DNA from: Gyrodactylus bullatarudis
Taxonomy: Eukaryota; Platyhelminthes; Monogenea; Gyrodactylidea; Gyrodactylidae
NCBI GenBank assembly: GCA_012064415.1
Contig: SSNU01000015.1
Coordinates: forward strand, 124,001 to 188,000
DNA length: 64,000 nucleotides
Direction: 5' to 3'
The notes under the pieces: generated by a model
Database searches by the model: none
What the model was told of the DNA's origin: nothing
What the model saw: the letters and a program-made list of their open reading frames with translations, nothing else
Program-made: the position numbers and the translations under genes
Shown here: piece by piece, positions 12,601 to 26,000 of the stretch
How positions within the stretch are numbered: position 1 is the first letter of the stretch
Layout of the letters: every line of letters begins with the position of its first letter

Positions 12601-15600
12601 AGTAAAAGTCAACAGTTCCAGCTAGAAGTAATACAATAAGTTTATAAATTCAAATGAAGCCAACGTGTTAGTAGGAGGAAATTATGTCAACCAACACTGT
12701 GTTCATATTATGTAAATTCACTCACCAGAATATTTTGTTGATCATAGTCTTTCTCGAAAGAAACAATCATGCCAACTTTGAGATGATTCAAATGGCTTGA
12801 TGTGGCCTGATCCGACTCATGCTCAAAGATAACTAAACGTCCAGGCTGAAGGAGTTTCTTGCGGATTTGGTAATTTGGGAACTTGGCAATGAGGTTGATT
12901 GCCGTTTTACGCATTATATTGTACCTTAGGCATGCCTAGATGAATAAATAATTCAAATCTTGATGATTAATTTTATTCTCGTTTAGTTTTTAGATTAGAA
13001 TAGGATTTCAAACTCTTGGATTCTGATTGGCTGAATATTTTCTAGCCAATGAAATTCAAGTTCAAAGAAAATTCTTTCTTACCATGTAATATTCAAGAAT
13101 AGACGAATTGCATTTGGAGAGAAGAGATTTTCGATCAGACTCTTTCTCCTGACAACCATCCATGTGATCATAAGGGCATAGAATGTGAAAAGATCTATCG
13201 ACTGTCTGTTGAGAGGCAATCTGGAAGATTTCAATGTCATTCTTGATCCAAGCATGGAACAACTCAAAAGGACCCATTTGGTTAGGCTTAGAATAAGAGT
13301 TTATCCTGTCCTCTAGTATGAGACGATTTTTTAATAGTTTGGGCTCATTTTGGACGCCGGAGGCTTCACGAAAACTTTTTCGCATTACTTCCTGAAAAGA
13401 TTCAGATAAAGAATAAAGATCAAATTACGAAAAAAAGGGAATTTTGATCTATGGTACAAATTTTTTTGTTTTATAACTAACTTGAGGTGTAATCCATTCG
13501 ACACGATGTAACAACAAGATCATAGAGTAGGTTATTCTGAATTTACTCTGGAGTAATGTTGCCTTTCCAGTGATGACCTGCTTCAGCTCTGAATCAGTCA
13601 AGGGGGGATCTGTCCGGAAGTAGTGAGAGTCAGGGCTGTTGACGATAATGAGGACCTTGCCGACAGAGTCAAGACCCCTACGTCCAGCTCTTCCTGCCAT
13701 TTGTGTATACTCGCCTTTTTTAATACATGTTTAATAATTTAAATCATTCTTCTTTGTAAAGCTAACTGATTGATATCAGGTTGAGAATCTGAGGTTTTTA
13801 CAAAAATCTCTATTACTTTTACCATTTGAAAAAAATTCTAAAAAATAATTATAACTACTTGAGAATCAAGTAAATTTTGATAATCCAAAATCCCCCGAAA
13901 ATGGTGGATTTGTAGAAAATTCAATTGTGATATTCGCCTTTCTTTTCGAATTCCGATCTTGGGAAAAATGACCAAATTTTCTTCTTCAAACTTCAAGATA
14001 TACGAAATTGAGATTTTTGTAAAATTCATGGATTCCCAACTTCATTTAGATTAACTTTAGATTTATATGCTTATTCGATTGAAAGCAAAGAGAACATTGT
14101 ACAGTGTGTAAAGTTTGAGATAGTATGGGAAGAGATAAGCTCACTTGAAGTAATTAATCGTTTCTGGCGTCCATCGAATTTACGCAGAGTTGAAAAGACA
14201 ACACATCTTGCCGGCATATTGACGCCCATTGCAAAAGTTTCAGTTGAGAAGAGAATTCGAATGTGACCTCGAGCAAAGAGCATCTCGACTATTTCTTTCA
14301 TTAACGGTAACATTCTAGCATGATGAATGCCAAGGCCTCGCTCAGCCATTTGGCATACCTTGACAACATTGGCTAGATAACGATCATTGGACTTGAGACG
14401 TTGGTGTAGAGCACAGTTTAGGAAATGCTTCACCTCCCTTTTTTCAGCTAAATTTATCATTTTATAAAGTTTTAAATGAGACTCATCCAATCATGTAAGC
14501 AAATTGATGAAAAAATAGAAAATTCGGACCAATAAGGCCATCTCTGGTTGTATTTATATGACATGTATCACATTGATGAGTATGCCCGAAGTAGAGACCT
14601 TTATTTGTGAAACAATCTGGTATCTTTTAACTTTGCTCAAATTTCCTATGTCACCGGTACATAAAACTCAAAACCAATGTAACAGAACATTTATCTCAGA
14701 AAAAATTGAGTTAATCCTTCATGTCCCAAATTATTTTTTCCCAATCACAAAAACTAGAAAATTTGTAACCTGACTAGAATAGCTACACTGATTCCAAATC
14801 TGAATTCCTTTTAGAGAGCCGACTCATCATTAAAAAGATAATAGAGGTTGAAATTGGAACTTTTTGGCTCCAAAACAAGTTATCTTCTAAACTGCGAGAG
14901 ATATGTAACTGAAATTTACAGCTATTGTTTTATAGAAAGCTATTTTAATTTTCCAATGGTCTCAGCAAATAAATATTCTACCACAGATTCAAAAAATCAT
15001 CCTTTGGTTAGCATCAGTGAAAAGCTATCAAGTACTAGGACTGAAAAGCCAAAGCTTTCAGGTTTTCCCAAATGAAAATACGGGTAAAATATTCCCTATT
15101 CACTCAAGAAATTTGCTGTAAACTATTAAATAGGATAGACTTACCCATATCTAAGAGATCAATGCTCTCCAACAGCTTCATGGATGCTTCCAGACGATTC
15201 CTATCGAAAAAGAATACAATGGTCGGCATGAGCTGTTTCTCTTTGAGGACCTCGATGAGACTCAGCCAAATCTCCTTGTCCTGTTGAAAGTTATTCTCTC
15301 TGCCGACGAGTTTCGAATTGCCTTGAGCAATATGATTTGCAATCTCTTCAGCTGACATTTTCGACTTTGCAAAGGCCATAAATGTCCCCGGAGTGTCAGT
15401 CTTGCCACCAGTATAATCTTTGGGACTTTTCGGCTTCTTCTCCTGCCTTTCAGCATCCTTGAGAATGTCTTTTGGATCTTTTGGGCCTTTGTTTTCTTTT
15501 TCCTGCTTATTTTTATGCATTATCTTGAAGAATTTATCCCGGCGCATTCTCAAAACTTTGGCTGCATTTTGATATTCTAAATGAAATAGGGGGGGGGGAA

Positions 15601-16849
15601 TTAGACTTTCTCATAAGCATACATAGAATCGATAAAAGTTACCTGCAGAATTAAAATTGCCATCTTTGTCAAAAACGTTGAATATAAGATTTCTTGTACT
15701 GCGCGATATGCCAAGGTAAATATTATGTTCAAGAGGAACCGGTCTCTTGTGAGTCATAACAACGTGTATTGCTTCAGATCCTCCACGGATCATGCCAAGC
15801 CAATCAGCAAACTCCATAGTATTGGGAACAGTAGCACTCAAAAGAACTAATGTTACATGTTTTGGCAGCATTATAAGGATTTCTTCCCAAACATGACCCC
15901 TCTCGGAGTCGTTGAGATAGTGAACTTCATCCATGATGACAATTTCCAAGTCTCTTATTGTCTCAGCTGAACTACATAACATGTTATGGAGAATTTCCGT
16001 AGTCATAATTAAAATGGAAGCTTTGACGTTAATCTTGATGTCACCAGTCATGAGACCAACATCTTGACCAAACAATTTCCTAAAGTCATTAAACTTTTGA
16101 TTAGAAAGAGCCTTGATCGGACTAGTGAAAATGGCTCTCGAACCTCGTTTACGACAGAGTGCACAGGCATATTCAGCAACCAGAGTCTTCCCGGCTGATG
16201 TATGCGCAGACACAAAAACTGACTGATTTTTCTCAATGCAAAGTATTGATTGCTTTTGAAAGTTGTCCAACTCAAATGGCCAAGTCATTGCAGGCTGTGG
16301 AACTAATTGATTAAATAGAGGCACATCATGCGTGATGTCCTCGAGAATTGCATACACCTTCTTTTCTGATCGAGGATAAACTTTTTTATTATACTTGACA
16401 CTAGCTGGTATTGCAGTAGCAGTCTTTTTCTGGCTGAACTTTTCAATATCTAGCGAGGCTTTACTAATAATATCCTTGGTAATGGATTTATATCCAAAAA
16501 TATTGTTTGAGTATTGAAAGTTGAATGTCTTAAAGTTATAATTTTCAGCATCTTTGAATGGTTTTGACTCTAGAATTTTGAATTTTCTTTCCTTTTCCTG
16601 GGAAACAGTAGAGGATGTATTTGAATGTTCAAAAAATATTGAATCAATCTCGCCTGTTGAGCAATCATATTGACTGATTTGATAAAACTTTGGTTCAATT
16701 ATATCAGGATCAATTCTATTGACTAGTTTAGTAAAGTTAATATTATCTTGGTCATGGAGGAAGAAAGCCTCAAAGTTTAAGAGCAAATTATCGCTTAATA
16801 AGGATGATTTGTACTTTTCAATAAATTCAACGTTTTTTTCGACATTCAT
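9633..16849 (-). CDS. SKIC2: Ski2-type superkiller RNA helicase (SKIV2L/SKIC2 homologue)
   Basis: Eleven exons: 16849-15643, 15576-15145, 14447-14145, 13714-13482, 13391-13083, 12935-12726, 12621-12406, 12043-11711, 10979-10863, 10784-10227 and 10169-9633. Phases close for 1484 aa, longer than the roughly 1250 of human SKIC2. Walker A is AHTSAGKT (215-222), the DEVH box is at 307-310 and SAT at 338-340. The later motifs are [26 protein letters not shown] and [12 protein letters not shown]. The C-terminal arch and helical bundle end in DIVF-like [18 protein letters not shown] and the insert after the second RecA domain favour Ski2 over Mtr4. Ski2 feeds mRNA 3'-5' into the cytoplasmic exosome with Ski3 and Ski8. 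A Lys-rich linker ([12 protein letters not shown] region) lies in exon 2. Introns range from 57 to 731 nt. Confidence 0.93.
11085..11300. other. GC-rich island inside a helicase intron
   Basis: A sharply less AT-rich stretch within the 731-nt intron 10980-11710. It holds an imperfect hairpin, CTACCC...GGGGTAG, and lacks an open frame of useful length. It is unlike the rest of the window and looks like an inserted element or an RNA-like sequence. I do not recognise it. Confidence 0.35.
12060..12360. repeat. Degenerate repeat (family C) in a helicase intron
   Basis: Most of the 362-nt intron 12044-12405 carries words shared with 20640-21080 in opposite sense, including the 'attctgatatacaaaa' motif and a 'gttgcaaaaaatattc' run. 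Boundaries are approximate. Confidence 0.35.
13830..14060. repeat. Partial family A fold-back repeat in a helicase intron
   Basis: It retains the terminal module 'gattcccaacttcattta...' and 'gagatttttgtaaaattc' of family A, but the long arm is diverged. It lies in intron 13715-14144. Confidence 0.45.
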
Positions 16850-17087
16850 ATTATCCCTTATTACTTGTCTTAAATAAACAATCTTTTCATTTTTTACTGA
16901 TTCATTGCAAAAATTGATTTTTTGTCATTATTAGCTTCCAAGTTAAAAGTTGCAATTCATAAATATAAATTTAAAATAGTTAAAAACGTTTTAAAATCAA
17001 TATAGATTTTAGCCGAATATCACGTTCCTAATTCATACATAGATTTCATAAAGCTATTATTTTTCATTTCATTGAAATATCTTGAGC
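16850..17087. promoter_or_regulatory. Divergent promoter region, helicase / ionotropic receptor
   Basis: There are 238 bp between start codons pointing away from each other. A housekeeping helicase and a likely tissue-restricted receptor share this space. No core element is distinct from the AT-rich background. Confidence 0.45.
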
Positions 17088-20000
17088 ATGTACCTGAAAT
17101 TTATGCTACTCTATCTTCTGTTAAACTCTGAACTTGTATGTACCATCAACAACCCTAGTGATGAGAGTTCTAACGAGGTTCTAATGGTTCGTCATGCTAT
17201 CAAGTTGATAAATTACATCTCGGAAAGTAACAAGATCCGTGACCAATCTTGCATCCTGATACTTGATCCAAATAGTTGTTAGTTACTTTTCTCTTATTCA
17301 ACTAACTACTCACAAGTCAATGTTGTATATTTCAAAGATTTACTAAATTCCAGCCGAGTCAATCTCTTTGATGAAATAGATCAACTTTGCAAGACCATAG
17401 TTTTGCACAAGTTTACTGAGAGCGAGACAACGCTGGATTTCCTCGTTGAAATTGAACCTCAACTAATTTTGTTGCTCCTTGAAGAGGAAAAAATTGCAGA
17501 TCTTACTCAAGTTGTGAGATTTATTCAGCTTTAATTTGATATTTTGCTAATTATGAACTTTCAATTTCAAGGCTTCACAGAGGAACTTCATGAATTTTCA
17601 GTACATTTGGATTTTGAATTATTTAGTGAGTTGAAATTAGAGTATTTATCCCTATTCTTTTAAAGGATTCAACGTCAGACGAGGCATTAATAAGACGTCG
17701 GTGTATTGAAATCTATCAAAATGAATTCGAAACGGATAACATTTTATGTGTTACAATAAAAAGAGTAAGTTATCAACTACTATTTTGTTATCTACTTAGA
17801 AGTAATTATATAATATATATATTTAAATAATAATACTAAATTCATTGAATAAATGTTGGATATGTGAAGAAATTGCAAAATAATCCCCCCCCCCCTAATT
17901 TGAGTAATTTTTAATAGTCGACAAGTTGGTGTAGTGTAGTCTTTCCTAATGTACATTATTGATTTGTTATAATAACTAAACATTCTTTAGTAAAGAAGGA
18001 TAACTACACTAGCATAAATATGCCTCAGAGAGTCAGAGAAATTTTGGGCATACTACACACATAACTTCACCTTCAAGGAGTAAATTTGGAATCAATGTCT
18101 ACTCTGTTACATTCATCAATTGATATCTTCAAGCTGTTTATTCATTTACCCAAGTATAAGAATGCTTAATATAGTCGGGTGACCTTCTTAATTCACTACA
18201 GAAGCTGGCTTAACCCTCGCCCTGGAAATGACAAAATCTTTTAAAGAATTTGCCAGACGAGCCGATATAACGGATCTAAATTGATCTCGGTCCCGACATG
18301 GCCAGGTATCGTGATTGATTCGCCAAGTTAAAATTTTTTGATCATAAATGCATCTAAAATTTGAATTATTCTGGCGGGAAAATATACGTCATATCGCATA
18401 CTATGAGATAGTCATAAAAAGAAACTCAAATTCCGACAAGTAGGAATTAAAAACATTGAACCTCTACCCATAAATCTCATTTAAATCGAAAAATTACTCC
18501 TAGAGTTAGATTAGATTTTTATAGTGAAAAGTTTCATTGAAAATTTTGGCGCGGATTTAACCCTTAAAATCCCAATGTGCCTTTAGAGACACATACCACT
18601 TAAGCAACTCATTATAATGAATAATTATTACACATCAAGCCTGAGAAAATACTTCGTTTACCACCCATTCGATAGGAGATCTGTTAATCTTCTGGAATAC
18701 GCAAAAATCTCAGCTGTATCATTCGTCAAATTCGTGCTATACCGATTCAAAGAAAGTTCTTATTTTTTCTGGGATTTTAAGGGATTTTAAAATGTCTTAC
18801 TTTTCAATTAATTAACGATAGTCTGTGATCTTTTTCTACCTAAACTTTGATAAACTTGTATCGAATTTGTTATCAAAAGATAGCCGAAAATGAAGGAAAC
18901 TAATCGTCATTGAAATTTCCCACTTTCAAGGATATACTCAACGAGCCAATTTTGAATTATTATCCTCAGAGAGTACTATACAACTTTTGAAGTTGAAATA
19001 ATTTCTACCTTATCACTTGAAAGAATCATGTACAAAATAAGATTTGTTAATTTCGTTGTAATGCTTGTGTAGATTTCAATAAAAAGAATTGATTGCAAAT
19101 GTCTAATTAAACTTTTAGTTGGGTCAGCGGCAGAAGGAAGATTAGTTTTTCTGGAGAAGTCTGCATGTCACTGAAGGCTATGAGCTCAAGTTTGAATTCT
19201 GTCTCAAAGCAAATTGACTATAGCTTAACTGCGCTTTTATATGTAACCGTTTACAAACATTCCATGAAAGACAAAAATTCAAACTCATTGTGCCCATCAA
19301 GTCCAAAAGCATGTATCGTCGTTTTTAATTTAAAGATTACGCTAATTACATGACTTATAGGCCATTAGATAACTCAAACTGGTTATTACTACATTTAAAT
19401 ATGAATCTAACTTGATGGAGATTGACGAAACGCGTCTACATCGGCCACCGTGAGTTGAATATTACTTGACTCCCTTGCTTATCCGAAGTCTAACATCTCT
19501 AGGTGTGAGAAGAACATCTCCATCAGGTTAGACTCATATGGACATGTAAGCCTAATTGACAAGAAGATGAGAATTCACTGGTTTCACTGATTCAATATTT
19601 TTCTTCGGAAAGTCAGAAAGAAAATAATAAAAATTCCAGTCTGAGCAAAATGAGCCAATTTTAAAAATTTCGAAAATGCATCGAATTTTTATCGATTTCA
19701 AAGATTTGAACCAAAAAATGCTGATTCTTGAACTTTACAAAAGTTCGTCGTAATTTTGGGAAATCGAACCATTCGACTTTTTAAATAATCACAAAAAAAT
19801 GATCCAAATTTAATAGGTTGAACTTATTCTTGAAAATTGCGAGTTTGTCTCAACCTCGCTACGGCCATATTCGAACTTTTTAAAAATTTCCACAACAATT
19901 CATTTTAGGATTGAATTTAGAAAATTGATTTTTTCCTGACATTCCGGAAAAACATATTGATCATTTTGTGAATTCTCATCTATACATCTCAGCTCAAATT

Positions 20001-23000
20001 CACAAATATCGCTCGAATTTTCACAAATAGGCTTAAATCAATGTGAAATAAATTGGAAATTATAAATAATTATCTATTAATAAATGATAGTGGTGCAAAG
20101 AATTTGCTTTAATTTCATTGGTTGATAAAAAATCTGCCATTTTCAAAATCTTCAAGTGGTTATCGGGAGTCCGATTCGGGACCATTATATTAAACGAGTA
20201 TTAATTGTCATTTTCTCATTACACTCTGAGAATTTCAATCAACTTTAGTGTTTACTCAACAAAAGAAACTAATAAACTTGAATCTAAGAGAGATTATTTT
20301 AATTAATTTAATTTCTACAGAATCTGGGGGAGGAAAATCAGATTTTCAATCTCTACACAAGAAAACATGTGAGTGCATTTTCATCAAAATTTTTCTTATA
20401 AAGATACAGTTTATTTTGAAGTCCATTTTCCTAATCATAAATTTAAAATTGATTAAAATTATTTGGATAATGCGAGCTATTAAAGAGAAAATAATTCATG
20501 TAATATGCGGTATTTTTAAGGAAATTCGAAATCTGCAATGATTTGCAGTAAATAATTATTTACTTATAAGTAGAATGGCTTTTTCTATGACTCAAGTATC
20601 GTTTTTCATGGTGTTATTTCATCGAGTAAATTAATTTTTAAAATTTTTACATACTTATTAGAGTAGGCCAAATTTTTCGACTTTTCCGAGCGTTAACCTC
20701 ATTTTGAAGATAATCGAAAACTGAACATTTTTTCCTATAAAACCATACATTTTCGACTTTGTTCTGGTATACAAAATTTTGATTAAAAATGACAAATTTT
20801 GAACAGGCGCCAAGATTTTTTCAATGAATTTGAATTTTTTTGATTATTTTTTGCAACATTTTGAATAAAAATAGGGTTTATAGTTAAAATTGAGTATCTT
20901 TTCACATGTTAAAGGAAATTAGGTAAATTTTCATGATTTTAGGGAAAATGGGATATTTTTATATCAGAACATAAAAAAATTTCATTTTGACTTTCAGAAA
21001 TGTGTTTTCTTAATGGGTTAAACATCAATTTCTGATTAAGACATTGAAGATTGTTCGGGGAAAATAAAATTTTCTATTAACCTAATACTTATCTAGAGAA
21101 TCAGTCGTTCCAAACAAACAAATACAGCAGATACTGTCTTGAGACCTTATTTTTGTTCAATCTCCTGAAAAATGATCGAAATTTAATCACTTTTTAGATT
21201 AAATTCCATCAATTGATCTCTATAAAGATGCACAAAATGGTTTATCAGATTCCAAAGACTTCATGTTCATCTTAAATGTGAAAATATTATCAAAAATGAA
21301 AGCCTTTCTGTTTAAAATAATTGATTTCAGAAAATTTATAGAAATAATTTTTACATAAATTTTCCGAAGCTTATTTGTAACCGTGAGCATGGTCAAATAA
21401 AGTAATTCAGGATCAAAAGCAACCACTATATTTTTCAAAGAACTGCTATCTTTTCAAAGAATCTTGATTCATTTGGACAGAATTCGGCATATTTAGTTTC
21501 CTTGTCTAGTTTAGGTCCTCAAAACTTCCTATGACCACTTTATCACTAACAAATTTTTGATAAAAAAATATTTTTTGTAAATACAAATTCGAATATCTGA
21601 TCAACCAATCAGAGGATTCAAAAAATGCACTAATTTTCTGTATAAATATCAAGCCGGTGTTAGAGTCTGATGAGAACCGGTGAAATAAAAGCTTTATAAC
21701 TACATATTCACTAGTCTTCCAATCCTCTTAATGAATTCCTCATTAAATAGCTCAATAAATTCGAATATGTTAAAGATTTTTTGTAATCCTTCTCATGTTG
21801 CCCACTTTGCCAGTTTAAAGATAAAAAATTTTGAAAAAACAATTTTTTAATGAAAAATATAGTAATTTTTCAAATTTCGATTTGGCGTCAAAATCCCATT
21901 TTTTCAAACTTTGAACTGGAAATTTTTATTGATTTCAAAGTGATCAAAAGTTGATTTTCCCGATCACAATAAGACAAGAAAACCGATTATTGCCGACAAA
22001 TTTTTGAAAAATCGACCATTTTTGAGAAATTTCATTAATTTTCAATTTGTGAAAATGATTACAATAATTGAAATTCGACTCCCAAACGATAATGAAGTTA
22101 TGCTTCAGATCAGATTAAGCATATTCGGCTTTTTTGTCTTATTAAAATCCTGAAAATCAACTTTTGATCAATCTCTTAGTCTGAAATCAATAAAAAATTT
22201 GGGATTTTGGCGCCAAATCGAAATCTGAAAAATGTCCGTATTTTTATAAAAAATATTTTTTCCGAATTTTTTTCCTTAAATTCATATTCTTTTTTTAAAA
22301 GCAAGTATAGCAATTGATAATCCCTAATTGCCGTCAGGAAGTTTAAATAATGAATTCTAACGAATAAGATTGTTTCTAAATTTGATCTCATACATATAGG
22401 AATTATGCTACTCCCTGAATGAAATGGATGTTGCTTTTGAGAATGTCACATTTAACCAGGAAATCAGTTTGGATCATGATAGCCTACTCAGGCATATGAG
22501 ATTGAAACCTTTGAGGGTGGGTGTGGAGATTGGAATGCCCTTTTTTGATGTTTTACCATCTGGTGAATATACAGGAGTTAGTTATGACCTCATGGAATAC
22601 GTTAGAAAGTATCTGGACATTGAAGTTGAATACAAAATTCTTGGAATACGCACGGGAACCTATGATCCAATCACGGAAGTATTCCCCCCAGAAACAGCCC
22701 TCTCAAAACATGTGAGTTTTTCACAATTTTAAACATCTTTGATCGAGATTTAGTACTATTCCGGTAATTTTTCAAATAGATTTGGACTAATTTTGGTATA
22801 TATTTTTTCCAGGAAATTGATTTAGCCATTGGTGGTATGATCATGGGACCCTTTTTGGACTTTAACTACAAAGTTATCCGTGACTTTCACTACAGCACCA
22901 TATCAATTCTTAGTAATTACAATATCCAGCAAAATTACTTCTCTCCCATCTCCAATGTCCATTATGGAACTTATCTGATGATTGGATTCCTCTTTCTAAC

Positions 23001-26000
23001 CATGTTTGTTGTCTTCATGACAAGTCATTTCATTTACAAGGATCATATGCCCCATTTGAGGCCGAAGAGACTCATAAATCTGTTGTTAAGTCCCTTCCTC
23101 AATACCTATCCACCAGAGATGATGATGTCAATCTTACACACTTTTATAATGATAGTCTGGAGGATTCTAGGACTCCTCATACTCATCTTTTTCGTTATCG
23201 CCTATACGACATGTCTCTCAAAGACTGATGGCATCAAGTTATTCGAAACTGCTGAGGTGAGCCATTCTTTTCTTCCAACAACATGACATTATAATTGCCA
23301 TTGATCCACGGAAATTTTCTTTTCCCGTCCAATAATCCACTTAATAATTCTTTATTGGTACTTTATTTATTAAAAAGAGTCTTGATGTTTCTTTCGAAAT
23401 TCTCCTTTTGCAAATCTCCGGGCCGAGTTAAGTCACTGGATTTGGAGAATTTCTTCAAAGTTTAATTAATCCTAGGGAGATTAGAGAAAAAGATCCAATC
23501 TTAAACTAGACGTAGAATAGAAAAGAATAAATATATTTGGCACGAAATATTAAAGTATCAACATATCAGAAATTTTTAACAAAATTCGGTACTGATTTTT
23601 TATCAAATTTACCAATATTCATGGAAAAATCGTTAAAGAAAGATGGTGTTCTATCTAACAGATGAATATTCTTCATCTTTTTAACATTTTCAGGTTCAAT
23701 GCACCTTGGTCTTGTTCTGGTTCTCGGGTTAGAATGAGCTTTATTCCATAGGTTATCAAATCTTTTATCACATAGAACTATATATCTAGCGAGGCTTCTG
23801 TGGCGTAATATATCAACTCTGAGGGCTGAATTCGGATTGCAGTGACGGAATCAACTGAAACCTAGGTCTAAAGTTAAGGAGACAATTTCTCCAGGAAGAA
23901 GAAGTGATTCCATGACTGATTCTAAAATCCAATTAATCTCAGACTGAAATTTTAATTGAGCTATTTTTCTTTTTGTTTTCTTGACTATTCTTCCCACTGT
24001 CGCCAGGCATATCATAATAAAAGCATAAAATTTATTACTTATTATAAGCAGCCAAAGCTGCCTTGAAAGTTGACTTGACTTGATAACAGTTCCTCTCATC
24101 ACTTGGTTTTTTATGATTCTTTTATTGATTTTATTAATATACCCGGAAGGAAACATTTCACTTGTTATGCGTTTCCAGCACTATAATAGTGATCTACAAT
24201 GAGAGAGTAAATTCTTTTGTTTTACGTTGTTGTTCTTCAAAATTTTCGGGATATTTCGGCAAAAAATCGAGCTGTACATTGTAACTAAGAAAAGCTTTCC
24301 GAAAAAGTTTAAATTTGGGCCTAAAATTCTGTAAACTATTTTTAACATCAACTCGATTTGAAGAAATTTGAATTCTTTTACAAAATTAATCAATAATTCT
24401 GCCGCTAATTGATTCCTTAGCGATCATTAATCTAATTTCTTGTCATTTTGTGCTTTTTTTATTTTTTAATTTTTGTCGAAAAAATTCCCAAAGTCTGTGG
24501 ATTTTTTTCTCTTTACATCGAATATTTTGATTTTTGATTATTGTTAATCAAGCAAAAGAGTAGATTCTATTTTAATGTTAGACAATATTAAAATTAGTTG
24601 ACATGACAAGATGAGAATTTACCATTTTCAAAAAACTCAATATTTTTCTCCGGATTTACAGAAAAAAATAATTTCCTGAATTCTAAAACAGAATGAGATG
24701 TGGGTATTGAAAAAAATTCCGAAAAAAATTCAATCTGAACAAAATTAGGCAGTTCTTCAAATTTTGAAAATGTACCGAATTTCCACTTTTTCAACTTTTG
24801 AACCCGAAATTTGTATCAATTTCGATAATTCAAAGCAGTTAAGTGACGATATTGAACGAAGAATTCGAATTTGGCCATAGCGAAGATCTTACTGTTTCCG
24901 AGATTTTAGATAATTTGCCTTCGTGAAAATCGAAAAATTCGATTTCCCACAGTACTGACGAACTTCAGTGAACTTCTACAGGTGAATTCGAATTCTTCGT
25001 TCAATGTCGATCCCAAATATCATCACTTAACTGCTTCGAATCATCGAAATTGATAAAAATTTTGGGTTCAAAAGTTGAAAAAGTGGAAATTCGGTACATT
25101 TTCAAAATTTGAAGAACTGCCTAATTTTGTTCAGATTGAATTTTTTTTGAATATCAACAACTTATTAGCTCATTCCATTTAGAATTCAAAAACTTATTTT
25201 TTTCTGTGAATCCGGAGAAAAATATCGAGCTTTTTGTAAAAATGGTAAATTCTCATCTTCATGTCAATTAGGTTTATTTATTGATAGATAAAATTAATTT
25301 CAAATAAAACTCTGTACAGAATTTCTTATGAGCTCCAATCATAATTATTTTTTGAGAAATAATAAATATTACCCTAACTTGGAATTCCAAAGAATAAAAA
25401 CTTGGACTTAAATTTATCTTTACGGTGATTGTAGTTACTAATATCTTTGGAATAAGATTCCGAGAATATTTTTATTAAGAATGCATATCTGCATACCCAG
25501 ATTGGTTGGGAACAGAAATATGTGCATTATATATATATTTTTTGTTAGAAATCAGTTCTGTATTTAAAGGAAATTCAAGATAAAATATGTACAAAAATAA
25601 ATAAAGTCTAAATACATTGTGAATCTCGTTAAAGTCTGTAAAATAAAATATTGAATAATTAAAATCTTGGAGTCTTTGTAGATGAATGTGATAAATTGAA
25701 TCTGAAAATTTAAATCGAAAATTATTCTGGTGGCAACTCAATAATGAAGATCTGGATATAAGAGTGTTTTGGTATAGTCAATTTTAGATCTTATGTGGGT
25801 CATAATGCATTTAATTGAATATAGATTAGTGCAATTTGATAAGTCATATTTTAAATTTAGATAGTTGTAAAAGGCAAGAAGATAATTATTTTTAAACGAT
25901 GCATTTCTCAGGTTATAGGATTGTTCTATTTTAATCGAATGCTCGCTGAATTGTTTAACAATAAAAGCATATCTGCGGACCCATAATGGATTAAGACCCG

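Noticed and set aside
19085..19353. Possible extra receptor exon (frame around VSGRRKISFSGEV and SLKAMSSSLN)
   Set aside because: The acceptor phase does not fit the phase-0 end of exon 4. There is no similarity to IR proteins, and direct joining of exons 4 and 5 is phase-correct.
20248..20541. 97-aa Ile/Lys-rich plus-strand frame
   Set aside because: Low-complexity composition expected from AT-rich DNA, with no domain or splice context.
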